Notes: generated from the letters alone by a model not told the origin. Positions 53,801 through 62,381 are shown, counted from the stretch's first letter. The stretch: DNA of 64,000 nt from Chryseobacterium sp. (GCA_031286615.1 JAITUA010000013.1:248001-312000), one strand, 5' to 3'. Program-made: numbers and translations.

Positions 53801-53914
53801 TGGGATTGTTCCAATGTGATTCAGTTTTTGGAAGGCTCGGATATTCAGGAACCGGTATTTGATAAAAAAGTACTGGATTCCTATTTAAAATATCTTGGAA
53901 TTCCGGTGGAGTAG
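50807..53914 (+). CDS. NRPS-like adenylation-thiolation-reductase enzyme
   Basis: A 1035-aa protein with three domains. Adenylation (~50-530) has A3 IYTSGSTGKPKGVMV, A4 AFDISVWETW, A5 YYGPTECTVFA, A7 YRTGDLAKW and A10 TANGKTDTQ; the Asp in A4 indicates an alpha-amino acid substrate. The carrier domain has the phosphopantetheine Ser581 in DIGGNSL. The thioester-reductase domain starts at ~668 (LTGVTGFVGIHLLQELLD, then LSTISVYSW and KWVMEA). No condensation domain exists, so it should activate one acid and release it as an aldehyde or alcohol. No tailoring enzyme is adjacent. The substrate is unknown. Confidence 0.92.
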   Translation: MSNTIPSLETLSIGTAVLLSSEDREKLLNGFNKTGWDYHHEETLESLFRKQILLHPDKTAVVYQNQEITYSDLDQRSNQVANLLLSKGIKEGKYVPIWLDRSLEWIVAVLGVIKTGAAYVPIDPAYPAKRVEFILSDTAADTIITNQNLLNLLPETERSKVFDLSSMENLNHLSSADPEIEIYKNNLAYTIYTSGSTGKPKGVMVSHQAIQHLVTWHNHHFHVDHSSKLTLVAGLAFDISVWETWSALTSGATLFIADSEDRTDAHALVDYYRRNQITHGFVPAVLAPPVVNCTRNYNDLKLKYLFTGGEKLKPVLTTELSYELIDYYGPTECTVFATFKKVKDIDGKYVSSIGKPIANAKTYILNENMDLMPIGAIGELCIGGNILANGYLNNKELTDSKFIDNPFRETEKLYRTGDLAKWKPDGDIEFLGRIDNQVKIRGFRVELGEIERTLVQQKEISEAVVISRDTEGNSKYLIAFIVSKPDAEKDISSIRNALKEELPGYMIPAQIIFVDKIPLTANGKTDTQVLKDLADKEAKELISFEPPTNKTERIVVDVWSSALERSVINITDNFFDIGGNSLLVAAVAVALQRKLDVKVYLRDIYQFPVLQELSEVLITRSREIREAGPKEDVEPYVALQKDVYLAPGTVFAGGFDPKQVENPNTIFLTGVTGFVGIHLLQELLDTTNAEIYCLVRAQDQFHAMEKIDRCFKQYHIPQKEEQKSRIIPVIGDLALPALGLSEEIFTKLAKQTDLIYHSGSSVNFIEPYSYMKAPNVEGLREIIKLAGAERTKCLALLSTISVYSWGHVFTGKTVMLEADDIEQNLMSVSKDIGYVRSKWVMEAVADLAAKEGLPLITYRLGYAMCHSETGASASYQWWSGLVKNCIEFKSYPALNELREGLITVDYMTKSMAHITKNKEAIGKKFNLIARPETNLTLEGFFGLMKKYYPFTLKDLPYKEWRKQWEDDSKNRLYPLTSLFRDNMHEGLSTVELYQNTYIWDCSNVIQFLEGSDIQEPVFDKKVLDSYLKYLGIPVE

Positions 53915-53929
53915 TATTTGATTTGAAAC

Positions 53930-53966
53930 AAATCCCAAGCAGGTTCTGCTTGGGATTTTTCTTTTT
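53930..53966 (+). terminator. Terminator of the A-T-R enzyme gene
   Basis: A perfect 12-bp stem AAATCCCAAGCA / TGCTTGGGATTT with a 5-nt loop is followed by TTCTTTTTT. Confidence 0.85.
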
Positions 53967-53999
53967 TATTGAATAAGTATATCAAATTTGATAAGTAAA

Positions 54000-54032
54000 A
54001 GGTCAGAAAATATTGATGAATGCCTGACCTTA
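54000..54032 (-). terminator. Terminator of the spondin-domain gene
   Basis: The stem AAGGTCAG / CTGACCTT around a 17-nt loop is followed on the minus strand by a short T run. Confidence 0.5.
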
Positions 54033-54045
54033 ATTTTCCTTTAGA

Positions 54046-55269
54046 TTAATTTACCGTTACTTTAATCACATTCTGAGCAGCTGGAACCGGATATTGAGTT
54101 CCAACTTTAGAAATAACCTTATTTTCACTTTGTGGAGTTCCTCCAAATAAAGCCTGGTGATTTCCTGCTCCCGGATACTGATCAATGCCCGTCCCTGAAT
54201 CAAACAACATTGTTTTTGAAGTAAGATCACCTTTGGTATTTGCGTCAATGTTCTGTTCATTAGCGTAAAACCAGTCATTTGAAAATCCGAACATCGTTGC
54301 ATAAGCTATTTTATCTCCCGGATCTGCATTGAAATTTGTTGTCACTTTATTTCCTGGTGCTACCGGAGCGTTACCTGCAATATATACCCCTTTTACATTC
54401 GGTAAAGATTTAAGACTGTTTTGTAGCTTCATTACATTTCCAAACTGGGCAATGTCTTTTAATCCCATTCCGCTGTCATTTTTTCCCAATTCATAAATAG
54501 GATTTTTATCACCACGATAAACAACTACCAATGTAGGAGAAAGACCAGTCATGATACCAGTATTGACGTTCAGCTTGGCCATCATTTTACTGATATTTCC
54601 CATTTGAGCAATATCCGTAATTTCTGGATTTGAGAGTGCATTAGGTGCAAAGAACGGAGCATTATTCAGCAATTGAGAGCCATTGTAGTTTGATACGGCC
54701 CATACTCCGGGAGAAAAAGGAGTTTCGTTGGCAGTTCCTGCAGATGTATTGGTAATAGTGAGGGTGAATTCTGAAGTTACATCATTGTAAGCAAGATTGA
54801 GCTTCATAAGCTGAGATGCATTTACATTGGGAACCTGCATGATGGGTTTGCTTTCTGCCTGCCCGGAGGTATTATCTTTGGTTCCGTTGTCCCATAATAA
54901 TACACTTGAAGAAACATCTCCTGTTATTGCATTTCCATTGCTGTCAAACAACTTAATTCCCGGCTGTTGTGAAGCAAAAAACCAGTCTTTTGAAGCTCCA
55001 TACATTGTTGCAAACATCAAGGCCTGCGTTTTTCCTGCATTGAATTTAAAAGAAACAGATTGTCCGGGCATAATGATGGGAGGTGTTCCGGTTCCCTGGA
55101 AACTTCCGCTTTGGACAAAATCCTTAGGAGTTACAACATTTTCTACAGTAATTGTCCGTTGAAAAGACATATCCATCATACTGTCATCCGAATCATTACA
55201 TGAAGAAAGTGTAAATGCAGCTGAAGTAACAGCTGCTAAAACTGTGGTTCTGAAAATAAACTTGTTCAT
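54046..55269 (-). CDS. lipoprotein with two spondin-like domains
   Basis: A 407-aa lipoprotein (lipid Cys24 in FTLSSCNDSD). Two related domains are visible: one at ~40-190 (VVTPKDFVQSGSF ... MFATMYGASKDWFFASQ) and one at ~290-400 (KGVYIAGNAPVAPG ... YATMFGFSNDWFYANE). The repeated 'T-M-[YF]-[GF]-x-S-[KN]-DWF' marks spondin_N-type domains, which in bacteria are secreted and may be adhesive. It is monocistronic. Confidence 0.8.
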   Translation of the reverse strand: MNKFIFRTTVLAAVTSAAFTLSSCNDSDDSMMDMSFQRTITVENVVTPKDFVQSGSFQGTGTPPIIMPGQSVSFKFNAGKTQALMFATMYGASKDWFFASQQPGIKLFDSNGNAITGDVSSSVLLWDNGTKDNTSGQAESKPIMQVPNVNASQLMKLNLAYNDVTSEFTLTITNTSAGTANETPFSPGVWAVSNYNGSQLLNNAPFFAPNALSNPEITDIAQMGNISKMMAKLNVNTGIMTGLSPTLVVVYRGDKNPIYELGKNDSGMGLKDIAQFGNVMKLQNSLKSLPNVKGVYIAGNAPVAPGNKVTTNFNADPGDKIAYATMFGFSNDWFYANEQNIDANTKGDLTSKTMLFDSGTGIDQYPGAGNHQALFGGTPQSENKVISKVGTQYPVPAAQNVIKVTVN

Positions 55270-55422
55270 AAAGTATTTTTTATAGTTATAAATGATATCT
55301 GTAACTATAGTCGGCGACTTTTGGAAACCCTGACAAAAAATATTTTATTAATTCACTTTTTTTTCTAATGCATAATATCATAAGATGAATATCCTTAGTT
55401 GTAAAAATGTAAAACGGCAGGT

Positions 55423-55899
55423 TTATATTCCCTTTTTCCCATCCAGAATCATCTGAATCATTTTTATCTTTCTGTTTTCTCTTGTTTCCGGTTTCTTAGC
55501 CTCTTCAATCCAACGGATGTATTCCTTTTTATGAGTATAACTCATTTTGTCAAATAGAGTCTTTGCTTCAGGATTTTCATTAAAAACAGCAACGATATCT
55601 TCTGCAATCTCAACCACTCTCTCTTCTTTATCTTCGGTAAGTGAAACGGAAACTTCATCTCCAAAAGTTTTCCCAAGCTGTTTCCTGATCTCTTGTGTAA
55701 GTCCTAAAATATGACAGTCTGATTTCATTTTGGCAAGGCTTCCACGATATTCAACTTTATCATCAAATATTGCTTTTATCCTTACTTGTCTTTTTTTATT
55801 AAACAGTTCTTCTGTAGAAAATGGAAACTCTACAAACGCGGCATTCATTTCTCCGTTTTGCTGAATAATAGCTGAGAATTTGATTGTTTGAGGATTCAT
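55423..55899 (-). CDS. YdeI/OmdA-like protein with DUF1905 domain
   Basis: A 158-aa cytoplasmic protein. The N-terminal ~90 residues (KFSAIIQQNGEMNAAFVEFPF, ... VRIKAIFDDKVEYRGSLAKM) fit DUF1905, a small beta-barrel. The C-terminal part FDKMSYTHKKEYIRWIEEAKKPETRENR is the OmdA/YdeI motif. Members are linked to antibiotic or bacteriocin susceptibility in some bacteria; function here is unknown. It is monocistronic. Confidence 0.88.
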   Translation of the reverse strand: MNPQTIKFSAIIQQNGEMNAAFVEFPFSTEELFNKKRQVRIKAIFDDKVEYRGSLAKMKSDCHILGLTQEIRKQLGKTFGDEVSVSLTEDKEERVVEIAEDIVAVFNENPEAKTLFDKMSYTHKKEYIRWIEEAKKPETRENRKIKMIQMILDGKKGI

Positions 55900-55927
55900 A
55901 ATGAAAGATTTTAATAGTCAAAAATAA

Positions 55928-55957
55928 AAAAACCGTGAAAGTAAATTTCACGGTTTC
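55928..55957 (-). terminator. Terminator of the S46 peptidase gene
   Basis: A perfect 11-bp stem AAACCGTGAAA / TTTCACGGTTT is followed on the minus strand by TTTTTATTTT. Confidence 0.85.
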
Positions 55958-55979
55958 AAAAATATATCAAATAAGATTA

Positions 55980-58184
55980 TTATTTTTTAGCTTTCTTAGG
56001 CATTGTTGTAGTACCTGAGTTTTTAGTTTTTGTATCAGCAGGAGTGTTTTCTCCTCTTACAAGCTTCAATTCGTCAACTAATCTTCTTGCACCGGCAAAC
56101 TTATCAATTGTCCAAAGAACGAAACGAACGTCTACGTTGATTGTTTTCTGCCATTCCTGTTCGAATACGATATCACCGCTTAGTGCTTCGCTGTTACCAT
56201 CGAAAGCAATACCGATAAGGTTTCCGTCTCCATCAATTACCGGAGAACCAGAGTTACCTCCTGTAATATCATTGTTAGAAAGGAAGTTTACAGGCATATA
56301 ACCTGCTGCATCAGCATACTGACCGAAATCTTTAAGGTTGTAAAGGTCAATCACTCTTTGAGGAAGATCAAACTCTTCATCACCTTTCTTATATTTACCA
56401 ACAAGACCAGTCATGTCTGTATAATAGTTATCAGTAATACCGAAATAGTTTCTGTCATTTCTGATAGGTAATTTATCTACAGTTCCGTAAGTTAATCTCA
56501 TTGTAGAGTTAGCATCCGGGTAGAATTTTTTCTCAGGCATAGCCTTCATTAATCCAGCTAAGAACATACGGTTCTTTTTAGCAAAATTATCATCTACCTG
56601 AACAAATCTTTCAGTGCTTATTTTTTGATCAGCAACGATACCGTTAGCAGCTTTCCAAAGTGGATCAGCATCAAGCTTCAGTGCATCCGGGTTCAATAAG
56701 AAATTCGTTGCAGAAGTTTTGTTAGCAAAGATTGAAGAATAAGCCAGATTAGAAATTGTTTTAGCATCTAATCCTAAAATAGTAGCAGAAGCAATTTCTT
56801 TATTGGTAACTCTCGTTTGGTATAGGTTTACCATAGAAGAAAGCATTTCACCTTCTAAAGATGGATTGAAGTTTTCATAAGCAGCTTTGATCGCAGCTTC
56901 TGTTTTAGCTTTCATAGCCAGTCTTCCCTGCATATCCTGAGCAGCATAAGTCTTTAATACAGAACCTACCTGAAGGGCAAGAGAGATATATTTTGCATTT
57001 CTTGAGAATTGTGAAGCATAGTTTCTTTCCACATTTCTTTCAGAAGTCTGCTTGTAGTACATTCCAATATCTTCTAAAATACCATCATAAGCTTCATTTC
57101 CAGACATCATAGACCATTTTCTGAAGATGTCCTCCGTTTTTTGCTTGTCAGCAATAGTTCCGTTTTTATCTACGGCATCAATAGTTCCTTGTCTGTTTTT
57201 CCAGTAATTAGCTACAGAAGCATATTGAGACGCATAGTTAAGCTGAGTTGCTTTATCCTTATCCATGTACTTTTTCATTACATCCATGGCAAGTTTAGAA
57301 GCCTCAACCCAAGCCGGGTAATCTTTAGTTACCATTTGCTGAATTCCGTAAGAAGTCAGGTAACGGTTTGTTCTTCCAGGGTAACCTAAAATCATTGAGA
57401 AATCACCAGGCTTGATTCCCTTAAGAGAAACTGGAAGGAAATGCTTAGGTTTCAAAGGAGTGTTGCTTGGAGAATATTCAGCAGGGTTTCCTGCAGCATC
57501 AGCATATACTCTGAAAACTGTGAAGTCCGCTGTATGTCTTGGCCATTCCCAGTTATCTGTATCACCTCCGAATTTTCCTAATGATGAAGGTGGAGCACCT
57601 ACCAATCTGATGTCTTTATAATCCTGATATACGAAATAGTAGAATTCATTTCCGTTGAAGAAATCTCTTACTACTACAGTATATTTTCCGTTCTCAGAGT
57701 TTTCTGTCTGGATAGCTTTTGTTTCAGCATCAATAACAGCTTTTCTCTCTGCTCCGGTCATATTGTTGTTTAGTTTAGAAGTGATTCTCTGCGTAGCATC
57801 ATCCATTCTCACTAAAAATCTTACATAAAGATCCTTTGCATTGAATTCGTCTTTCTGTTTCATTGCCCAGAAACCGTTCTTCAAATAATCTTTTTCTGGT
57901 GTAGAAGCCGCAGCAACAGCACCGTAACCACAGTGGTGGTTAGTAAATATAAGTCCTTTATCAGAAACAATCTCACCTGTACAGAAACCACCGAAACTTA
58001 CGATAGCATCTTTTAAGCTTGAATTGTTTACAGAATAAATTTCCTCAGGCGTAAGGTGTAGACCCTCTTTTTGCATATCAACACCGTTAAGTCTTTTGAT
58101 GAGCATTAGCAGCCACATCCCCTCATCCGCCCTCATCTGAGCAAAGCCCAGTAAGAAAGTGAATAGTAGAAATAGTCTTTTCAT
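55980..58184 (-). CDS. S46 dipeptidyl-peptidase (DPP7-like)
   Basis: The start at 58184 gives 734 aa beginning with a signal peptide (KRLFLLFTFLLGFAQMRA). An upstream ATG at 58292 overlaps the divergent gene and adds a non-homologous tail. The S46 triad is visible: His in IFTNHHCGYGA, Asp in WPRHTADFTVFRVY and Ser in GGNSGSPVIDGDG. Eighteen residues after that Ser is a Gly in AFDGNSEA, the position that is Gly in DPP7 (hydrophobic P1) and Arg in DPP11 (acidic P1). It removes dipeptides in the periplasm, feeding peptide uptake. Confidence 0.93.
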   Translation of the reverse strand: MKRLFLLFTFLLGFAQMRADEGMWLLMLIKRLNGVDMQKEGLHLTPEEIYSVNNSSLKDAIVSFGGFCTGEIVSDKGLIFTNHHCGYGAVAAASTPEKDYLKNGFWAMKQKDEFNAKDLYVRFLVRMDDATQRITSKLNNNMTGAERKAVIDAETKAIQTENSENGKYTVVVRDFFNGNEFYYFVYQDYKDIRLVGAPPSSLGKFGGDTDNWEWPRHTADFTVFRVYADAAGNPAEYSPSNTPLKPKHFLPVSLKGIKPGDFSMILGYPGRTNRYLTSYGIQQMVTKDYPAWVEASKLAMDVMKKYMDKDKATQLNYASQYASVANYWKNRQGTIDAVDKNGTIADKQKTEDIFRKWSMMSGNEAYDGILEDIGMYYKQTSERNVERNYASQFSRNAKYISLALQVGSVLKTYAAQDMQGRLAMKAKTEAAIKAAYENFNPSLEGEMLSSMVNLYQTRVTNKEIASATILGLDAKTISNLAYSSIFANKTSATNFLLNPDALKLDADPLWKAANGIVADQKISTERFVQVDDNFAKKNRMFLAGLMKAMPEKKFYPDANSTMRLTYGTVDKLPIRNDRNYFGITDNYYTDMTGLVGKYKKGDEEFDLPQRVIDLYNLKDFGQYADAAGYMPVNFLSNNDITGGNSGSPVIDGDGNLIGIAFDGNSEALSGDIVFEQEWQKTINVDVRFVLWTIDKFAGARRLVDELKLVRGENTPADTKTKNSGTTTMPKKAKK

Positions 58185-58270
58185 TTTATAAAATAATTTT
58201 TGTGTCGCTAATTTACTAATTTTTACGAGATTCTGTCCCGGATTGGTATGAAAATGGGATGATAGTCCGC

Positions 58271-58705
58271 ATGAAAAAGATACTCTTGTCAATTTTTACG
58301 GTTTTATTTTTGGGACTTGTTTTGAATTGTTCCGCAGTACCGGATAAAAATCCTTCCATTCAGAGACAGTGGATGCTGGTTTCCTTTGATGGCTTTTCAA
58401 AAGAACAGCTTATTGCAAATAAAGCAGAAATCAATCTGACAGCTAGTATCGTTGATGGTAAAATTCAAGGAAACGCTTATATGGGATGCAACCAAATGTC
58501 TTTCGTATCCGAATTTAGAAAAGGAGGGAAAGTGAAAATTTCAAATGGAATAAGTACAATGAAAGCCTGTCAGAATATGAATCTTGAAACCTCTTTTCAG
58601 AAGAAATTTGAAACCATGACAAAATATTCGGTAGAAGGGCATTTTCTTACTTTAACAGATGATAATGGAAATGCAATGAAATTTGTAGCTGCCGATTGGG
58701 ATTAA
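58271..58705 (+). CDS. META-domain lipoprotein
   Basis: The start at 58271 (MKKILLSIF) gives 144 aa with a lipoprotein signal peptide (LFLGLVLNCSAV); an ATG at 58259 adds four residues. The body RQWMLVSFDGFSKEQL and GCNQMSFVSEFRKGGKV ... MKACQNMNLETSF is the META domain seen in HslJ-like proteins (heat-induced, linked to novobiocin resistance in E. coli). It is divergent from the S46 peptidase gene. Confidence 0.85.
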   Translation: MKKILLSIFTVLFLGLVLNCSAVPDKNPSIQRQWMLVSFDGFSKEQLIANKAEINLTASIVDGKIQGNAYMGCNQMSFVSEFRKGGKVKISNGISTMKACQNMNLETSFQKKFETMTKYSVEGHFLTLTDDNGNAMKFVAADWD

Positions 58706-58725
58706 TGATAGATCCGTATAATATA

Positions 58726-58753
58726 AAAGTCCGCTTTGCAGCGGACTTCTTTG
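58726..58753 (+). terminator. Terminator of the META lipoprotein gene
   Basis: The stem AAGTCCGC / GCGGACTT around TTTGCA is followed by CTTTGTTT. Confidence 0.65.
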
Positions 58754-58795
58754 TTTGAAAAATCTAGTTTGGTTATCAGCTTTTTTTGAGAGTTA

Positions 58796-59212
58796 TCAGT
58801 TTTTAGGAATAGTTTTTTTAATTTCTTCCAGGGTTGCCGTATTGGGAAGCCCGATAGTTGTTGTCTTTGTGTTCCTAGAATTTATAGTATTATGATATGC
58901 CTGTCTGTTGGGGATTGTTTTTTTGATTTCTTCAAGACTTGCTGTGTTGGGAAGTAATTTTCCCGAGTTATCAGTTGCTGCCTTGGGTTTAGTTTCCTGT
59001 TTTTTAACGGCAAGACCATGATCAGAAGGTAATCCGGTATTTACAGTTGTCTTTTCGTTTCTTTCCTTGGCTTCCTGCATTTGGATTGCCTGTTGCTCTT
59101 TTGCCTGTTTTACAACGAGTGCCTGATCTTCCATCGGAACAGCCTGCTTATTTTCCTGAGCATAAATAATAGTGCTTAAAAATAATAACGGGATAATATA
59201 TGCTATTTTCAT
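58796..59212 (-). CDS. small secreted protein with duplicated LPNTATLEEIKK motif
   Basis: A 138-aa protein with a signal peptide (AYIIPLLFLSTIIYAQ), a Gln/Lys/Glu-rich region and two copies of LPNTA[ST]LEEIKKTIP near the C-terminus, separated by ~20 residues. No family is recognised. It is the last gene of a three-gene minus-strand operon behind the 840-aa surface protein (6 bp) and the T9SS protein, so it may work with them at the surface. Confidence 0.7.
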   Translation of the reverse strand: MKIAYIIPLLFLSTIIYAQENKQAVPMEDQALVVKQAKEQQAIQMQEAKERNEKTTVNTGLPSDHGLAVKKQETKPKAATDNSGKLLPNTASLEEIKKTIPNRQAYHNTINSRNTKTTTIGLPNTATLEEIKKTIPKN

Positions 59213-59218
59213 GACGGT

Positions 59219-61741
59219 TTATTTTATGTTGACTAATACTTGAATTTTTCCGATCTCTTTTTGGTCATAATCCTGAAGTGCTTTTCCGATTACCTGTCCT
59301 ATTCTTACCTTTTTGATATCCGCTTTCATGGCGACACCTGCTTTAGATGAAGTTACCAAAAGGTCTCCTCTTTTTATTTTTCCGTTCTCAAGACATACTT
59401 TGGTTGGGATTACCCCAATGACACCCATTGGAGCTTTGTCGGAAATATCAGTATCAATATGTTCTTCCGTAAGAAGTACACCTGGTTTGGTAGCGTATAC
59501 ACCTGCCACAAGACTTGAATAAGGTGTTGAAGATTTTTCAACGGTTCTGTCTGCACTGGTTGAGATGACCAGAATATCACCGGGTTCATACTGAGAAATG
59601 TTTCCATTTACATCAAAGACCTCTGCAACGTCGGCACCGCTGTTTTGAGTTCCTCCGTTAAAAAATCCACGTCCGGCAGAATTGATTCTTGCTACATTCA
59701 CTGTGCCTGGATTTCCGGATTTAAATAAAGCGATAGAACCATTGCTGTGGGTTTCTACTGTAAGGGGAGGGTTTGTATTAGCTGTATTAAAATTAACAAA
59801 TCTTGCCGCCCGGCCATTCCCGAAATTAGGAACCCATGCGAAAATGGCATTCCCTGTTCCGTCTGCTGTTGTTTCCACTCCGTCTCCGGTATTTGAGGCA
59901 TTGGCGGTGATCCCATTACCATTTCCATCGGCAATAGCGACTAATGCTGGTCCATTTCCGGCAGGGTTTGAAGCGTGGAACAGACCTGCATACCCTCCGG
60001 TTCCTGAAGATATCGCATAAATACCTGCTGTCCCGAAATTAGCAAACTGTGAATTTACTTCAGCTTTTATAGCTGGGGAGGTTCCCGTAGTTCGGTCTAC
60101 TTTAAAATTCCCTGCAATACCGTTTCCGACAGTGGTTGATGTGATAACATCACTGGTATTATTCTCATTGAAGATTTCAAACCTTCCGGCTCGTCCGGTA
60201 GCAAAAGAAGGAACCCATGCATAAAGCGCATTTCCGGCTCCATCAATGTTGGTTTCAACTCCGTTACCATCTTTTCCTGCATTGGCAGTAATGGCATTCC
60301 CATTTCCATCTGTCAGGGCAATCAATGAAGCTCCGTTTCCGGCAGGATTGGAAGCGTAGAATAGTCCGGCGCGTCCTCCGGTTCCTGAAGAAATTCCAAA
60401 AATACCGGCTGCACCAAAGTTCCCGAAAATAGTATTTACTTCACCTCTTACTGCTGCACCTACACTATTGGTGTTGTCAACAATAAAAGAGGCTGCATTT
60501 CCTTGTGTATTATCAGGAATGTTCCCGTTCCCATTGGTTGCTACCTCAAAGGTATTTCCTGTGGTATTCGTTTGGTTGTAATTTTCAAATCGTCCGGCAC
60601 GACCTGTACTGTTATTCAAACCTACTTGTCCATAAACACCGATACCTGTTCCGGATGTATTGGTTGCAACAAATCCTCTTACTCCATATCCTCCTCCGTC
60701 ATTACGACCTACTACAGCTCCGGCAATGTCACTGGTTGTTCTACCAACGATAGCTTCACCTGCTCCGGTGTTATCACCAACAATACCTGCAGAAGACTGA
60801 GAAGAGGTAGAACCATGTACCCCAAATCCCGCTCCGGTAGAACTTCTTACTCCGGCTCCGTTTCCTGAGGTCGTAACATTTACAACCGTACCATTTCCTA
60901 CGCTGGATGCACTAAGAGCAACATTATTATTCGCGTTATTGAAGATTGCAATATTCGCAGGGATTCCGTTATTACTGGTAGCATTAAGACCGGTTCCTGT
61001 ATTACTGTTTGCATATACTCCATAACCGTTTCCGGTAGCATTTCCGTATACTCCCAAACCATTTGGTGTTGTACCATAAACTCCCCATCCGCTTCCGGCC
61101 TGGCTTCCGTATACACCAACTCCAAGTCCGCCGGTTCCGTTATTGATACCACGAACTGCTGAAGAAAAACCTCCCGGCGCTGTATTGGTAACAATCCCTC
61201 TTACTGCTGCAATATTTGAAGTAGTTGTGTTGTTATTACCCTCTAAAGATGTTCCATCACCATCATTGGTTAATGAAAATAAGGTTGAGGCATTATTGAC
61301 TGTATTAGTATAAGGAATTGTAAAGCTTCCGCCACCTCCACCTGCAGATTTGGCATACATGGCATAAGGAACGCTTAGCAGCTGGCTTGTTCCTACTATA
61401 GTATAGCTTGTTCCTCCGGCAGGATCTGTTTCTGTTTTTAAGTAATAGCTTCCTGCAGGCCAGTCGATGGTGGCAAATGTTCCTGTAAGTACAGTTCCTG
61501 TTCCTATTTCAAGGCTGATAAGCCCGTTAGCATTGGTATTTCCGGTGAGTCTTTCTGAATAGACTGCGGCGCCGGCAGGAGATCCCTGCAATATGCTTAC
61601 CTTCACGGCTATACCTTGATTGACTAAGAGTTGTCCGGAACCGTTTCTCATGACAGCCTGATAGCTCATTTTTTCCGGAGCCTGAGAAAGTCCCATAAAG
61701 AAACCAGTCAGGATCCAAAACAGTAATAATATTTTTTTCAT
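59219..61741 (-). CDS. large repetitive surface protein (840 aa)
   Basis: A secreted protein (signal peptide KKILLLFWILTGFFMGLSQ) whose N-terminal ~140 residues (PEKMSYQAVMRNGSGQLL, TIDWPAGSYYLKTETDPAGG) recur at the start of many Bacteroidota fibre-like proteins. Residues ~150-690 are a Gly/Asn-rich solenoid of short repeats (GVYGSQAGSGWGVYG type), probably a beta-helix shaft, with a 127-aa tandem duplication. The C-terminal ~140 residues (SGADVAEVFDVNGNI, YEPGDILVISTSADRTVE) form a globular cap. It has no T9SS tail of its own; its operon partner upstream does. Fibre or adhesin function is inferred. Confidence 0.82.
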   Translation of the reverse strand: MKKILLLFWILTGFFMGLSQAPEKMSYQAVMRNGSGQLLVNQGIAVKVSILQGSPAGAAVYSERLTGNTNANGLISLEIGTGTVLTGTFATIDWPAGSYYLKTETDPAGGTSYTIVGTSQLLSVPYAMYAKSAGGGGGSFTIPYTNTVNNASTLFSLTNDGDGTSLEGNNNTTTSNIAAVRGIVTNTAPGGFSSAVRGINNGTGGLGVGVYGSQAGSGWGVYGTTPNGLGVYGNATGNGYGVYANSNTGTGLNATSNNGIPANIAIFNNANNNVALSASSVGNGTVVNVTTSGNGAGVRSSTGAGFGVHGSTSSQSSAGIVGDNTGAGEAIVGRTTSDIAGAVVGRNDGGGYGVRGFVATNTSGTGIGVYGQVGLNNSTGRAGRFENYNQTNTTGNTFEVATNGNGNIPDNTQGNAASFIVDNTNSVGAAVRGEVNTIFGNFGAAGIFGISSGTGGRAGLFYASNPAGNGASLIALTDGNGNAITANAGKDGNGVETNIDGAGNALYAWVPSFATGRAGRFEIFNENNTSDVITSTTVGNGIAGNFKVDRTTGTSPAIKAEVNSQFANFGTAGIYAISSGTGGYAGLFHASNPAGNGPALVAIADGNGNGITANASNTGDGVETTADGTGNAIFAWVPNFGNGRAARFVNFNTANTNPPLTVETHSNGSIALFKSGNPGTVNVARINSAGRGFFNGGTQNSGADVAEVFDVNGNISQYEPGDILVISTSADRTVEKSSTPYSSLVAGVYATKPGVLLTEEHIDTDISDKAPMGVIGVIPTKVCLENGKIKRGDLLVTSSKAGVAMKADIKKVRIGQVIGKALQDYDQKEIGKIQVLVNIK
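59684..60445 (-). repeat. 127-aa (381-bp) tandem duplication inside the 840-aa gene
   Basis: Two consecutive units share ISSGTGG[RY]AGLF[YH]ASNPAGNG and the following DGNGN[AG]ITANA ... WVP[SN]F blocks. The marker GGTTCCTGAAG lies at 59999-60009 and 60380-60390, exactly 381 bp apart. Ends are approximate. Confidence 0.8.
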
Positions 61742-61747
61742 GGCATT

Positions 61748-62221
61748 TTATTTTTTGATGATTTTAAATGTTTTAATATTTTCTCCATTTTGAGTAATCC
61801 TGATGATATACATTGCAGAAGGAAGTGAGGAGAAATTAAGCTCAGATTTTGATTGTGAGATCTTATCTTTTTTTACCAGCTTACCCTGGGCATCGAATAA
61901 CTGATACTCTGATCCTTTAAAATTATTTGAGGTAAAATCTAAATACAAATAATCTCTGAAAGGATTAGGGTAGAGCAAAATACCTGTGAGTTCAGAAGAA
62001 GTTTCAATGGAAGTAAGAGTGATAATTTCGTAAGGCTGTTGAACACCTTCGAGAACCTGTCCTGTTCCTTTTTCGAGATAGGTCGTCTGGCCTACACTAT
62101 AAGAAACAAAACCATTAGCTGCTGAAGCATCCAGTCCGGTTGCCAAAACTGCAGATTGTGCGTGCAGTATGGGGACGGAAAAGACAGACAGAATAATACA
62201 ATAAATAGATATTCTTTCCAT
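61748..62221 (-). CDS. secreted protein with T9SS type A sorting domain
   Basis: A 157-aa exported protein: signal peptide (IYCIILSVFSVPILHAQ), an ~50-residue region typical of small Bacteroidota secreted proteins (GFVSYSVGQTTYLEKGTGQVLEGVQQPYE, in pieces) and a C-terminal sorting domain (GILLYPNPFRDYLYLDF ... AMYIIRI ... NIKTFKIIKK). It starts the operon with the 840-aa fibre-like protein (6 bp apart), and its type IX signal suggests it anchors or caps the latter at the surface. Confidence 0.85.
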   Translation of the reverse strand: MERISIYCIILSVFSVPILHAQSAVLATGLDASAANGFVSYSVGQTTYLEKGTGQVLEGVQQPYEIITLTSIETSSELTGILLYPNPFRDYLYLDFTSNNFKGSEYQLFDAQGKLVKKDKISQSKSELNFSSLPSAMYIIRITQNGENIKTFKIIKK

Positions 62222-62381
62222 GGATAACAGTTTTGGTGATTAATAGATGTGTTTTTTCAAGGGGAATTTGGGAAGACTAAATTACCACCTATCTCAATTG
62301 AATGGCAGGAAAATAGACCAACGGCAGAAATAATCGACCAATGGCATTTTATGAATTATTGTAGAAGTTTACTTAGTTTTT

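Noticed and set aside
59219-61741. Trimeric autotransporter adhesin
   Set aside because: There is a fold-like solenoid but no YadA-type anchor; the C-terminus is a globular cap.
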